This document shows, piece after piece, positions 1 to 11,333 of a stretch of 64,000 nucleotides of DNA (positions within the stretch are counted from its first letter, which is position 1; every line of letters starts with the position of its first letter). The notes beneath the pieces are model-generated. The model was not told the origin of the DNA. It saw only the letters and a program-made list of their open reading frames with translations, and did not search any database. The DNA lies in assembly GCA_022702545.1 (NCBI GenBank), contig JAHRBC010000004.1:5424001-5488000 (forward strand). The letters run 5' to 3'. The translations under genes were made by a program, and so were the position numbers. This DNA comes from Phycomyces nitens. Taxonomy: Eukaryota; Mucoromycota; Mucoromycetes; Mucorales; Phycomycetaceae.

Positions 1-484
1 CTATGCTAAGCTCGATGAGGCAGAAATCTGGGGCGAACAGGGACCTGTAAGTCATGCTTTGATTTTTTTTCTTACTGTATATATTCATTTTATCACCCCC
101 AAAAAGGTCTGGCAAAAGGAGTATTCTGCTCGAGAAGCCTACTTGACTCCAAACACTGGACTTCCTCCTCTGGCCCCATTGTCGCCTGCATGGTGGCACA
201 ATGTCACAGAGTCAATGGAAGATGATCCAGAAATCTTTCAGAAATACTGGCAATTCAGAGGCAAGTCTTCTCCAAAGACCCGTGTCTGTGATGATGCCGA
301 AGACTGCCGTGAGACTGTTATATGCAACATTCGTGCCGGAAAATCAGAGCAGAGATGCGACTATGAGCCTGATATTCCGGAGGGAGTCCCTCCAGAGTAC
401 CGTCGTAGCCGGAGAAACAAGGAACGTCATTTGTGTGGCCTTGAGCTACTCGATGTTCGCCATGATAGAAAGGCTGTACTCTAA
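1..484 (+). CDS. Acid sphingomyelinase-like phosphodiesterase, C-terminal part (5' end outside window)
   Basis: Partial gene. The exons seen are <2..46 and 107..484, joined in phase 0 across a 60-nt GT-AG intron at 47-106. The visible C-terminus contains YSAREAY, then SPAWWHNVTESM, then a Cys-rich tail (CDDAEDC, VICNIRAGK, QRCDYE). This arrangement is that of the C-terminal extension of secreted acid sphingomyelin phosphodiesterases, calcineurin-like metallophosphatases that release ceramide and phosphocholine. The metal-binding catalytic core lies upstream of base 1 and cannot be checked. The cysteines fit disulfides in an extracellular or vacuolar enzyme. An endopolyphosphatase-type relative is the main alternative. 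The stop is TAA at 482-484, and the next gene starts about 170 bp downstream on the same strand. Confidence 0.72.
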   Translation, partial: YAKLDEAEIWGEQGPVSHALIFFLTVYIHFITPKKVWQKEYSAREAYLTPNTGLPPLAPLSPAWWHNVTESMEDDPEIFQKYWQFRGKSSPKTRVCDDAEDCRETVICNIRAGKSEQRCDYEPDIPEGVPPEYRRSRRNKERHLCGLELLDVRHDRKAVL

Positions 485-655
485 GCCTAATAATGCTATT
501 GCCTTTACATATATATACATTTATATATATATGATATATATATTAAATGTCCGTCTTACAGCTCTCTCTCTCTTTTTTTATTATATTATATTATATTTTT
601 GGGCTTTATCTCTTGTTCTCTGCTAGTTTGTCTGCGTTATTTTGGACTATTTGTT

Positions 656-2443
656 ATGGCTGTAAAACGCACTTCAAAACTACATGCCTATTTGGCAGAG
701 CAGTATGCTGAATTTGGGTCAGACAGTCTCCAACCTCGTCTTTCGTCTCTTTTCTCAGACTTTTCTAAACTCGCGATGCTCAACAAGTATGGATACGATG
801 CCAACATTGGCTATTGGCGATCAGTCATTCTGGACTGCAATCGCCAAGGGTACTTGGGATCTACAGATCATGCAATTGTGATTGATGCCGCTAGTTTGTC
901 CGAGACCTTTCAACGACCAGGAATGGGAAGACCATTAGCCTTGGGTCATGTAGTGGTAAGAAATGGTAAACTAAACAAATAAAACAACAGCATATATTTA
1001 CAACCAAGGCACTCTTTAGTCTAGTATGGAGGCTGATGGAGATCTTGTTGCGCTATCCAGCTTTGACAAGGTTCATGCAAACTCGTCTTCTTGGCTGTCA
1101 TGGATGATGGGAAACGTTATTCCTCAGCGAAGACCAGGCTCTAGTGATCCTGCCACACACGGTCTCTATATCGTTATGCCAACCCTAAAGGATATTGCCA
1201 AACGTATTGTAAAGGACCACTATCAGCGTCCACTCAAGAGTGCTCTAGACCATCTAGTGACCTTTGAAGATATCCGTACACGATACCAAAAGTGTGATTC
1301 ATTAGAATTGACAGACAGCGATTTAATACTTGTCCTTAAATACCTTCATCATTCAATGGGGTTAGCCATGGCGGATGATGTAAAAGGCTACGAGAAAAGC
1401 TACTTGGTAATCACACAAAAAAGCAACAGGAGATTCTTTTCTTCTTCTTTTTTTTTGATAAACACTTAGCCTACTTCTCATAGGTTGTCAAATTCCCAGA
1501 GAGCAATACCGGATCAGCACAGGCAGAAATCACACAGCACGACAAGGCCATAATCAGCATAAAGACTACCTGCCAAGCACTTGAGGTTCAGGTTGATGAC
1601 TTGCAAAGAAAGATCGAAGAGTAGGTGTATATAAACATCTAGCAACCGACTCACAAGGACTGGCTAGACTTGAGCGAGCCGCAAAGGATTTCTATGTAAA
1701 GAAGCAAAAGACACGGGCATTATATTGTTTAAAACGCAAGAAGCATCTAGACGAGATTCTCGAAAGGAGACTTACCTCTCTTGAAACCATGGAAACTATG
1801 CTAATGAAGATCGAGGCTTCTCATAATGATTTACAGGCAAGTGGAAAAAGGTCAAATGTGCATGCTGCCATTTTTTTTTAAAAAAAAACAATCCAATTCG
1901 ACTATGGTTATATAGATTGTCAAGGCATTCAATATTGGTGCCGATGCTCTGCGCGGTATTATGAGCAATTCGGAGTTGACTTTGGAGTCCGTGGATGAAG
2001 CAATGGTCAAGATGCAGGATGCCTTGGATGATCAGCGAGAGGTGGAGGATGCTATTGCAACCAGAACAGAAGAGACAAATGCAATGCAGCTTTCTGGTAT
2101 AGATGATGCCGAGCTTGAGAAAGAATTGGAAGCATTGGAGCATTTGGAAGTAAAGGCACCCGAGGAAAAGGCACATCAAAAAGAGAAAGAAGAAATACCG
2201 AGGGAACAGATATTAGAGAATCCGCAGACCAAAGACACTCCACCTGTCAAAGTGTCTGCACAAAAGCTGCCTGTGAAACAAGGAAATTTATCTGATCCAT
2301 ATCCACAAAATGAACCTGTGCAAGACAAACCTCATTTATCGCCCACTGACTCGGAACTTGCTCGTCTTGGCCAGGTCCTGGCATCTCTTGATAAACCTCG
2401 TTCACCAGCCAAAGAGAAACCAATGAGTTATGAATACGCATAA
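656..2443 (+). CDS. CHMP7: Charged multivesicular body protein 7 (ESCRT-III, CHMP7-like)
   Basis: Exons 656..955, 1020..1406, 1484..1620, 1668..1836 and 1916..2443 join in frame to 506 aa. The N-terminal third (SDFSKLAMLNKYGYDANIGYW) resembles the winged-helix half typical of CHMP7. The C-terminal half is a Snf7 domain: basic helix AAKDFYVKKQKTRALYCLKR, long coiled helices (FNIGADALRGIM, VDEAMVKMQDALDD), then an acidic tail. In the family, CHMP7 recruits ESCRT-III to the nuclear envelope and endosomes. Intron 4 (1837-1915) has a GC donor (CAG|GCAAGT); using the nearby GT breaks the frame. The start at 656 was chosen because the 19 upstream in-frame codons from 599 are hydrophobic and AT-biased, but 599 cannot be excluded. 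Confidence 0.85.
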
Positions 2444-3054
2444 GGCGATTTTTATCTTGTAAATAAACATGTCAAATATATTTGAAATCCTTGGCTGAGC
2501 TGCTCGTAAACAAGATTATTATGGTACAAAGAGAATAAGAATGATCCTAAATAACATTATGAATTCAAGTACAAAATATTACCTATATGTATGTGTATTT
2601 ATCAAAAGTCCTTGATTTGATCAAGAGAACAGTAATAAAAGGCTTGAGGAATTAGCCACCTCAAAAGATCATGCCAAAGAAGTCTATATTCAAATAAAAC
2701 ATGTCTGGTTAAGGCGCCACTTTAATCATCATTAGCATTCAAGCAGTACACCCCTTGTAAGAAACCATTCTGCTTACTCTAGGGAAATAAAGGTAGTTGC
2801 CATGTGTCTGTAAAGAAAGGCTCAATAGGATCAGCTATATGAAATTTCTGATCTTCTGGATAGGTAAAAAAAAAATTGTACTTGTTCAAAGGCCATTTAA
2901 AGACAATCTACAATTGAACCATTTTGTCTAGTCTCTTACATGGCATCTTTTTCGTGACGTGGTTCTCTTTTATACACTACCGAAATAAAGTCAACCGTTG
3001 ACATCTTTTTCTCTTTTTCTTCTCTGTCTCTTTTGAGAAAACGATAATCACAAT
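2444..3054. other. Intergenic, CHMP7 to DnaJ
   Basis: AT-rich with no coding signal. It holds the promoter of the downstream DnaJ gene: a TGACGT box at 2955-2960, a minimal inverted heat-shock-like pair (GAA at 2841, TTC at 2846) and a CT-rich leader directly before the ATG. Confidence 0.6.
2955..2960 (+). promoter_or_regulatory. TGACGT (CRE/bZIP-like) box upstream of DnaJ
   Basis: TGACGT lies 95 bp before the DnaJ ATG, inside CGTGACGTGG. The same core occurs 70-111 bp before SmD3, COX9, the small mitochondrial-type gene and the ABCC gene in this window. Function is inferred from the resemblance to bZIP/CREB sites. Confidence 0.35.
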
Positions 3055-4715
3055 ATGGCTGTAGAAGCAAAGTATTACGAAGTGTTGGAAGTCAGTGTTG
3101 ATGCTGAAGACCATGAGATCAAAAAGGTAATCTATTCTTTAGAAATAAATAAAAATAAATAAATAAATATTTACTAAACATTCTCTCTAGGCCTACAGAA
3201 AGCTGGTAATACATGACAGAACTTTGGTGCAAATCTGTCAAACTCCCATTAAATCTAATGCTTTAATTCTTCTAGGCCATGAAGTACCATCCTGACAGAA
3301 ACCCTGAAGAGGGTGAGAGAGTAAGTTTATAATTCCTTCTGCTGTCATTTCTTTTATGCGCGAATCTGATGAACATTCCGATCTCAATAGTTCAAAGAGA
3401 TCGTCCATGCCTATGAAATCTTGTCAGATCCCGAAAAGCGTGCTCAGTACGATCGTTATGGAGAAGATGGACCCGGTGGTGGAGCTGGAGGATTTGGTGA
3501 CGGTGGTCTGGATGACCTCTTTGCCAATTTGTTTGGTGGAGGTGGTGGTGGAGGTGGTGCCCAGTTTGATTTCGGTGGTATGGGTGGCATGGGTGGTGGA
3601 TTCGGTATGCCTTCTCGCCCAAGAAAGGGTGAGACTATGAAGTACCCTCTCCAAGTTACTCTTGAAGATCTCTACAACGGCAAGCGTACCAAATTGGCAT
3701 TGGAAAAGAATGTGATTTGCAGCAATTGCAGTGGGTAAGTTTAAATTGGTTATGGAAAGAGAGAGAGAGAGATAGTCCAACTAAAGCAAAAATATCTGGT
3801 TAATAGTAAGGGTGGAAAGACTGGTGCTGTAAAGAAGTGCGGTGGGTGCAAGGGTCGTGGCTTCCAGGTAGCCATGAGACAGATCGGCATGGGTATGATT
3901 CAACAGATGCAGGTACCCTGTGGCGAGTGCAATGCAACCGGCGAGATTGCAAAGGACCGTTGCAAGAAGTGCAAGGGCAAGAAGGTTACAGTAGAAAAGA
4001 AGTACCTTGATATCTTTGTGGAGAAAGGTATGAATGATGGTCAAAAGATTGTTATGAAGGGTGAAGGCGACCAAGAGGTAAATACCTTTTCATTGATTCT
4101 TAAAGCACTTTATATTTATCCTTTGATACCCATACTATATTTACGTGCCTATTACTTACTTCTCACCATCTTTGTGTGTGTGTGTGTGTTTATTAGCCTG
4201 GTGTTGAACCCGGAGATGTTGTATTGATTTTGAACTTGAAGAAACACGCCGTCTTTGAGCGCAAATCCAATGATATCATGTGCAATCTTACAATCACACT
4301 TACCGAAGCCCTTTGTGGTTTTGAAAAGATCATTACCCATTTGGATGGTCGAGGTATCCGTGTATTCCACCCTGCTGGATCTGTCATTAAGCCCGGAATG
4401 GTCAAGCGTATCCCCCATGAAGGCATGCCCATCTACAAGCGTCCAGATGATCGTGGTGACCTTTATGTCAAGTTTGACGTTGAATTCCCCAAGGATAAAT
4501 TCGCTACACCCGAGAACCTCAAACTTCTCGAGACCATCTTGCCCCCACGCCCTACACCTACACCATCAAAACACGAGATTGTCGACGACTGCTCGCTTTT
4601 GATAGCCGATATCGATTCATATGGCTCTGCTGGTAACTCCAAGAACGCATACGACGAAGACGACGAGAGCGAGGATGATGAGCGTGCTGGTGGTACCCAG
4701 TGTGCTCAACAATAA
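3055..4715 (+). CDS. YDJ1: Type I Hsp40/DnaJ co-chaperone (Ydj1/DNAJA-like), farnesylated
   Basis: Exons 3055..3126, 3191..3205 (15-nt micro-exon), 3276..3320, 3391..3734, 3807..4077 and 4197..4715 give 421 aa. The J domain carries HPD (about residues 34-36). A Gly/Phe-rich linker follows, then four zinc motifs (CSNCSGKG, CGGCKGRG, CGECNATG, CKKCKGKK), the C-terminal substrate-binding region and an acidic stretch. The protein ends in CAQQ, a CaaX box expected to be farnesylated, as in Ydj1 and DNAJA1. Its role is to stimulate Hsp70 ATPase and deliver clients at the cytosolic face of ER and mitochondria. Length matches the family (about 400-420 aa). All intron phases agree. Confidence 0.95.
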
Positions 4716-6440
4716 TAGACTTGTTCATTCATTTTTTTTTTCAGTATAATAATTCCTGATGAGGTTTTGCATATTACACAGTCTGTTTGGACAATATTAG
4801 ACATATAATTCAGATAAATTTCCAGAGGATTTTTAATAGCTCCATAGTAAAACAGTACATTAGGCTGAAATTCCTTGGAAATAAGATTGACTATATATAC
4901 TTGTTTCATTTTGATTACCAACTTCTTTTATACAAATAATGACAAGAACGACGCAGATCAATTATAAAAACACCTCTTTTATTATTATTGTTATTATTAT
5001 AGCCACAAGAACTAGTTGCTTTTGCTACCAAATATATCAATTATCCATGGTCAAGAGAGTTTTTAGAATTGGACATCAATAAGCCTTGTAGATATACTTT
5101 TTGGTAGCTACCCACTCGTATAATTAAAGTAGATGCGAATTCTAATTAACCTGATATAAATATGACAAGTAATCAGATTGATAGGTGTGCTCTTGTTCTT
5201 TTTTAGGCAATGTAAGGAGGTTAATAAGAATAGATGATGTTTGGACAAGCAAAATAATAATAATCATCAAAAATTATAAAATATAAAATATAAAATATAA
5301 AATACACAGATAGTGGTATTGGGCATGGCTTAGCAGATCACTCAAAACCGAGATATAAATGGATAGTCGATATTCTCTCTGTCCAAAGGTCAGGTATTTA
5401 ATGTGTACATTTATTTTATACATGTTAGTGTCAATGATGAATACATATTTTTAGAGCATGTTTCCTTTAAAGATCTCGATCTAGTCGCTCTAGCCGATTG
5501 CCGAGCATACCACTCCAAACAAAACCAACGTGTTTCCTTTGCCCTCTTTTAACGGCTTTGCATATAATTTATGTAGCCATGACCTGCATATTGGTCAGTT
5601 TTACAATTATCCGGAAAGCTGGAGGAGGTTAGGGAGGCCTTTGGCTTTATGATCTTTGGACTTTGAGCTTTATTTCATCATATTCTATACACCATTTCTT
5701 ATCTAATTGCCTCGTATGAAATAATAGCCAAGAATAACATTTTTTTCTATAATTAACTATTCTGTATGTTTACCGTGCTTGATTACATTGGGCTATTCGA
5801 GATAACTTTTTTTTTTTAAAAAAAAAGATAGTTTGAGGCTTTGCAAATTCAATATTATAGACTTTACAACATGTCATGTACTATTCTCTCATAGACTAGG
5901 GGTGAAATGATATTTATAAGCAGGGGCTACAAAGGTTTAGGTTAGATTTATTACACCATATGTATAGGATCTAACTATTAAGAATTTTGAGAACACCCTG
6001 ACCGTTATATTTTTCTTGTCTCGGCACAAAGGATATTCCAATAGCCAAATATTTATTTCGAGAATAAACGATAAATTCATTTGTAGAGCTACTTATGTTT
6101 CTGTATACTGTTTTCACAGGGTTTCTTCTGATTAACATCCCGGAAGCTTTTATAAGAGATCCTTAGTACATGAATATCATTCTTGGATCGATATATTATA
6201 CGGACTCTGGGAGATTTGTACCACTATTTGCAATGGCATATTATTGCGCAAGAGCTTAAAGTGGTACACATATCTGTTCGGCGTAATTTGCATATTTTAT
6301 CCGTGTTTATGCTATAGAGTAGTTGCCCTCCGTAAATAATAATAAGAATAAAACACTATAAAACAGTATTAGAATAGCCTATATTCAACCGCAACAAACC
6401 CTTTCTCTTTCTTTCTTTCTCCCTTTATATCTTGTTAAAT
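4716..6440. other. AT-rich intergenic region
   Basis: About 1.7 kb with no supported gene. It contains short tandem repeats, including a degenerate TAAAA-type run near 5275-5302, and poly-A/T tracts. A CT-rich tract at 6401-6425 precedes the next ATG and probably belongs to that gene's leader. Confidence 0.5.
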
Positions 6441-7187
6441 ATGCCTCTTAAAGTCATTGGAGCCGGCTATGGACGCACAGGCACAAACAGTTTGCGTTTG
6501 GCTCTGGAAGCCTTAGGGTAAATTGTGATAATAAGCTACCAGAAACTGATATAAACATTCCATAGTTACCGTACCCACCATATGATCCGAGCAATGTCTG
6601 ATATGACTCAAGATTATGGTGTCTGGGAAAGAGCAGCTAATGATCCAAACCATCCAGATGAATGGGAAAGTGTTTACGGAAACTACGATGCAGCTGTAGA
6701 TTGGCCAACTGTTTCCCACTACCAAGAATTGATGCAAAGGTATCCAGATGCAAAGATTATCCTGACCGTAAGATCTGCAGAGAGTTGGTACAAGTCAATG
6801 TCCAATACGGTCTTTAAGAAGCTGGTTTCCAGTGGTCTCGATACGTTTCCTGAGCACGCAAAGACTTTACTGCAAAGTCAAACGAATATTATGCTAAATG
6901 GCTATTTTAAGGAGGGAATCGAAAAGTGCAATAACAAGGAAGAGCTCTGTATGATATATGATGAGCATACCAAAGAAGTAAAGCAAGTTGTTCCTCCAGA
7001 GAGACTACTTGTACTCGAACTGGGTGAAGGCTGGGAAAGACTCTGCGAATTCTTACAAGTACCTATACCTGAAATTCCCTATCCAAACACCAATGGTGCA
7101 TCCGAGGATTTTGAAAAGAATGCAAAACTTGTAATCAGTGAACTAGAAAGACAAACGCGGGAAGCCCAAAAAGTAAAGGTTGCTTAG
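6441..7187 (+). CDS. P-loop sulfotransferase-family protein, copy 1
   Basis: Exons 6441..6517 and 6566..7187 (48-nt intron) encode 232 aa. The N-terminus has the nucleotide-binding loop GAGYGRTGTNSLRLAL. Further on, WPTVSHYQELMQRYPDAKII and TVRSAESWYKSM match the PAPS-sulfotransferase-like fold of the fungal/metazoan Sulfotransfer_4 type. In these families the loop binds the 5'-phosphosulfate of PAPS; the acceptor here is unknown. Ends in TAG. It is the first of two tandem paralogues with identical intron position, intron length and predicted protein length. Catalytic activity has not been established for many members of this group. Confidence 0.85.
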
Positions 7188-8590
7188 AATTATCTGTCGT
7201 GATAATAGATACGCTGCATAGGTTAATAAATTGTCCATTTATTGTTATTTACGAATATGAAATAGCAAAACATTAAAGACTTGCTAGTCTATGTTTTTAA
7301 ACAGGGTCTAGTACAAATATACAATTTATAATCAACTGATTTTTTTACCATGCAATCAAGTAAAAGATTTGCAGTCTGTAAAAGACAGAAACAAATCCAA
7401 TGTATTTAATGAGAGGTCAATCTATTGAAATATTAAGAATAGTAAATATTATTAAAGTGAGTCAAAAGACATTGAACCTGTCCCATCTTTTTCTGAATTT
7501 TATTCGAAATACATTTTAGCTATTGTGCATAAACTTTATTCAGAGCCACTTTACCATTTTCTCTTACTTTACTCGATTTTATCAATATCATTACTTTTCT
7601 GTACAAAAATCACCAAAAATGCTTTTGGTATGATTTCTCTTTCTTAACCCACTAAAGGTCGTCTCTTGGTTTCTTATTAATCTCAAATAAACCTTATCAA
7701 AAAGTGTTACAAAGTAAAATGGTGTATATAATAGCAGCAGCTCTTATTGTACTGAATATATCGATATATACTACAAAAGTAGACATTCTTTAATCGATCG
7801 ATGACAAATTAACCTGGCATAAAGTTTTTTTTTGGACTTTCTGCGGAAAATATGCAAAAATCGATAAAGATATCCAAAAGTGGGATTATACTATGATATA
7901 TTTTTAAGGAAAAACCTCGATATTGGAATGTCTGGGAGCTACATGACCACCAAGATTTTTCGAAAAGGTTAAAATACTCAAAGTGTATTATTTCTCTTTG
8001 AAAAAAAAACAACAACAACAACACTTTTAAATTACCAGATTTTTTATAACATTTAAGATATCGACAAAGTAAGATTTGCACACAAAGTGCCTGTTATATT
8101 TGTGCATTCTCTATCTAGAATCCTAATTCTAATTATTGTATTTCGAAATCCTTTAACACTAAAATGTACAATGTAGATGGTTTTAGCATTGCTGCATCCC
8201 ATCGCATAACTGCATCATATCTTGTGTGTATATTATCAAACAGCACCATTTCTTTTGATTGTTATGATAAAATACTATTCAACTGTATTAGATCCAAGTC
8301 AAAATGTGTATTCACTTTCAAAACTGTTTTCTATATTATATCTATTCATCTTATGTTGATCCTAAAGGTCAAAAAAATAAACACTAGTTTATTAAAAACT
8401 GCAGAAACTACACCTCTGATGGAGTGTGGGGGCACAATATTCTAGTATAATGTGGCATAATATTGCACATGAGGGTGATATTTTAATGCATGAGGTTATC
8501 TAGACTAATGAAAAAATATCATTTATTTTTTCATAAATCTATAAAGACCTGACCAAACATATATACATACTCATCTCCTTTTCAAAAAAA
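7188..8590. other. Intergenic between tandem sulfotransferase paralogues
   Basis: About 1.4 kb, strongly AT-rich. Open frames at 7809-8081 (-) and 8164-8445 (+) have low-complexity, intron-like composition and no recognisable motif, so I do not call genes. Confidence 0.45.
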
Positions 8591-9337
8591 ATGCCTCTCA
8601 AGATTATTGGAGCCGGCTACGGACGAACAGGCACAAACAGTTTGCGTTTGGCTTTGGAAACCCTAGGGTAAATTGTGATCATAAACAGCCAGAAACTGAT
8701 ATCAATATTTCATAGTTATCGTACCCACCATATGGTTTGTCTGATGTCTGATTCTACCCAAGATCCTTTTATCTGGAAGAGGGCATTTGATAACCCAGAC
8801 AGTTACCTAGATGAATGGGAGAGTGTATATGGAAAATACAATGCTGCCATAGACTGGCCAACCGCGACTACCTATAAGCAACTGATGAAAAAATACCCAG
8901 ACGCAAAGATCATCCTGACTGTTCGATCTGCCGAGAGCTGGTACAAATCCATGTGTAACACAATCTTCAAGTTGCTCGAGAATGATAACGACAGCCAAAA
9001 CACTGAACACATGAATCGTATATTGGCGCTTCAGAGGTCTAGTATACTTGGGGGTTATCTCAAAGAAGACCTTTCAAAGGTTAGAAACAAAGAAGAACTC
9101 TGCAGATTGTATGATGAACACACCAAAGAAGTGAAGCAGTTTGTTCCCCCAGAAAACCTTCTTGTACTTGAACTGGGGGAAGGATGGGATCGTCTATGTA
9201 AATTCCTGGAAGTTCCTGTACCTGGAATACCCTATCCTAACACCAATAGTTCTGGTGAAGAATTCAGAGATTTTCTTGATTCAGCTTCTGATACACTGAA
9301 AAAACCAAAGAATATAGTCAGTCAAAGAGTATGCTGA
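8591..9337 (+). CDS. P-loop sulfotransferase-family protein, copy 2
   Basis: Exons 8591..8667 and 8716..9337 encode 232 aa, the same length as the upstream paralogue. The GAGYGRTGTNSLRLAL loop is identical, and TVRSAESWYKSM and VLELGEGWDRLC are conserved. The intron is also 48 nt and clearly similar in sequence, so the tandem duplication is fairly recent. The proteins differ most around DNDSQNTEHMNRILALQRSS, where copy 1 has a different helix, and at the extreme C-terminus. Different acceptor specificity is possible but unproven. Confidence 0.85.
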
Positions 9338-10394
9338 GTAGAGGCTCATGCTTATACAAACAATAAAATTACCTTTGTATATTTAAAAAAAGAGACGTAT
9401 AAGTCAAAAATAAAGCCTGTTTTCATCTTTTTACAAAAGATTGTATTAGAATTGGTATTGAAAATAGTCTAGAGTAATGGGCACACATATTTTTATTAAA
9501 TAGTTCAGCGTATATGCTTAATTACTAATGCCTGGAAGAGTATAGTAATAAATTGGACTAGACCCTACATACCATACAGCATACAGTTTCAAGTCATACA
9601 ATATTCAAAATAAAAATAATTGACTTGGTATATCTCGAATATTTGATATTATACACTCGTATGCAATGCTTTACTTGCTTGGTTGGATTAGTGAGTTTTT
9701 TTTTTTTTTTAATAATAATAATAATAATAATATTGATGAATATATCAAAGAAGTAAAGTAGTCTGTTTCTTCTAGGCTATTTATTGCCTGTAAAAAAGTT
9801 TATTTGCTGATTATTTAAGGACCAGATGCAATTACTATGGGTTCGAAACGATGGTCACACATGAAGTCCAGTGAAGAAAAGGTGTGTTGTGCCCGAAAAG
9901 AAACACTCTTGGTTTAGCGGAGATCAAAATAAAATGAGAGTGCTCTTACACACACACACAAAAAAAAGAAAGAAATATGAAAAACTAGGCAGCTCAAGTG
10001 TGATTTGTAAATGGCTGGAAAAAAACCGAACAATAGGATGTACAATTCACCACCAAGGCTGCCTTTATTTTTTTCATCTTTTGTCAATTGATCAATTGAA
10101 TACCAAGAACATTTTTGAACAAAACCCAAAGGCTAGTTTATGTGTTTCTAATAGCAAAAAAAGAAGAAAAGGTTGATTTTTATACATTCTTTCGATTTAT
10201 ATTAAAATATTATGATCTATATCGAGTCTGCTTTCAACCTTTTTAAAAAATTAGTTGGCCCAGAGCCGCATCCACGCCACGTCACGTATTTTTCCATGTC
10301 ACGTCTTTTTCTCTGTCCGAATAGAATGACTGTCCCGCTCCCCCAAAATAAGTAAAGGGCATCCTCTCTTGAAAGGTCTCATTTTACACATATC
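9338..10394. other. AT-rich intergenic region with SmD3 promoter
   Basis: No supported gene. A run of AAT repeats lies near 9712-9730. ORFs at 9871-10176 (+) and 9914-10129 (-) are Lys/Phe-rich shadows of A/T tracts. The last 150 bp hold two TCACGT-like boxes (10279-10305) before SmD3. Confidence 0.45.
10279..10284 (-). promoter_or_regulatory. ACGTCA (TGACGT on minus strand) box upstream of SmD3
   Basis: CCACGTCACG lies 111 bp before the SmD3 start. A second GTCACGTC follows about 15 bp downstream. The longer string CCACGTCACG is also present, reversed, before the DnaJ gene. Confidence 0.35.
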
Positions 10395-10987
10395 ATGTCA
10401 ATCGGCGTTCCCATCAAGCTTCTTCATGAAGCACAAGGTCACATTATTTCTTTAGAGCTCAAGACTGGCCAGCTGTACCGTGGCCAACTTCTCGAAGGTA
10501 CATTAAATGTCACATCAATAATAGATTGTTTTTTTTTTATTAACATCGTCATTGCTTGTCTGTGGATTAGCCGAAGATAACATGAACATCCAGTTGAAGG
10601 ATATTACTGTTACTGGACGTGATGGTCGTGTTTCACAGTTGGATCAAGTCTATATCCGTGGATCGCACGTTCGATTCTTTATTGTTCCCGACATGTTGAA
10701 GAATGCGCCCATGTTCAAGCGAGTTGGTCCTGGTGCACTAAAGGGTAGAGGTATTGGTCTCGGTAGAGGTAGAGCCACTGTTGCGCGTGCTCAAGGTAAG
10801 AAAGGAGAGAGAAAAAAGAAGATGAAGTTTAGATGAGTTTTTTTTTTAAAAAAATAATAATTGTTATTATGTTTTTCTTTTTTATTAATTTTGTATGTCT
10901 ATATTTTATTTGCTTTTTTTTTGAACCAAAGCAAGAGGTAGAGGACGTGGCTTCAGAGGACGTGGAGGACCACCCGTGCGACATTAA
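10395..10987 (+). CDS. SMD3: Spliceosomal core protein SmD3
   Basis: Exons 10395..10497, 10571..10795 and 10932..10987 encode 127 aa. The Sm1 motif ([20 protein letters not shown]), the AEDNMN turn and the Sm2 motif ([20 protein letters not shown]) are textbook SmD3. The C-terminus is an RG-rich tail ([12 protein letters not shown]), a usual target of symmetric arginine dimethylation. It forms part of the heptameric ring on U1, U2, U4 and U5 snRNA. Length agrees with SmD3 elsewhere (about 110-130 aa). Both introns are in phase 1. Confidence 0.96.
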
Positions 10988-11333
10988 TCAAGACGCTGGT
11001 TTTAGCAGAGAGGAATGGAAATATATTGAGGGCTTGTACATGTTGTTTTCTCATGCTCATAAGCTTTACGAAGCAATGCCACGCATATCCGCCAAAATAA
11101 AACACAATCATTTTTTTACAAATTTTCTATATTCAAACAGGTACTTGCTCACGTTGATTTAATTTGTCTTTTATATCACTGGGTCAAAGCATTAAAAGAA
11201 GATGGGCTTTATGATATACACTTTATTTTGTCAACATATTACATGTATATCATCTTATTAGACCAAAGATTGAGGTGAGTCTATAGTATAATATCAATGG
11301 CGACAGGATCACAAAAGTTCCAGCAGGCTATAC
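10988..11333 (+). other. Intergenic with an unexplained coding-like fragment
   Basis: Downstream of SmD3 the reading frame continues as FSREEWKYIEGLYMLFSHA and, after a possible break near 11140, VLAHVDLICLLYHWVKAL. This is more protein-like than its surroundings, but there is no start or recognisable family. It may be a gene remnant or chance. Confidence 0.2.

Noticed and set aside
3392..3780. Antisense His/Thr-rich ORFs in DnaJ
   Set aside because: They are reverse-strand shadows of the Gly-rich linker codons.
8164..8445. 93-aa ORF between the sulfotransferases
   Set aside because: AT-driven composition, no motif, no conserved counterpart upstream of copy 1.
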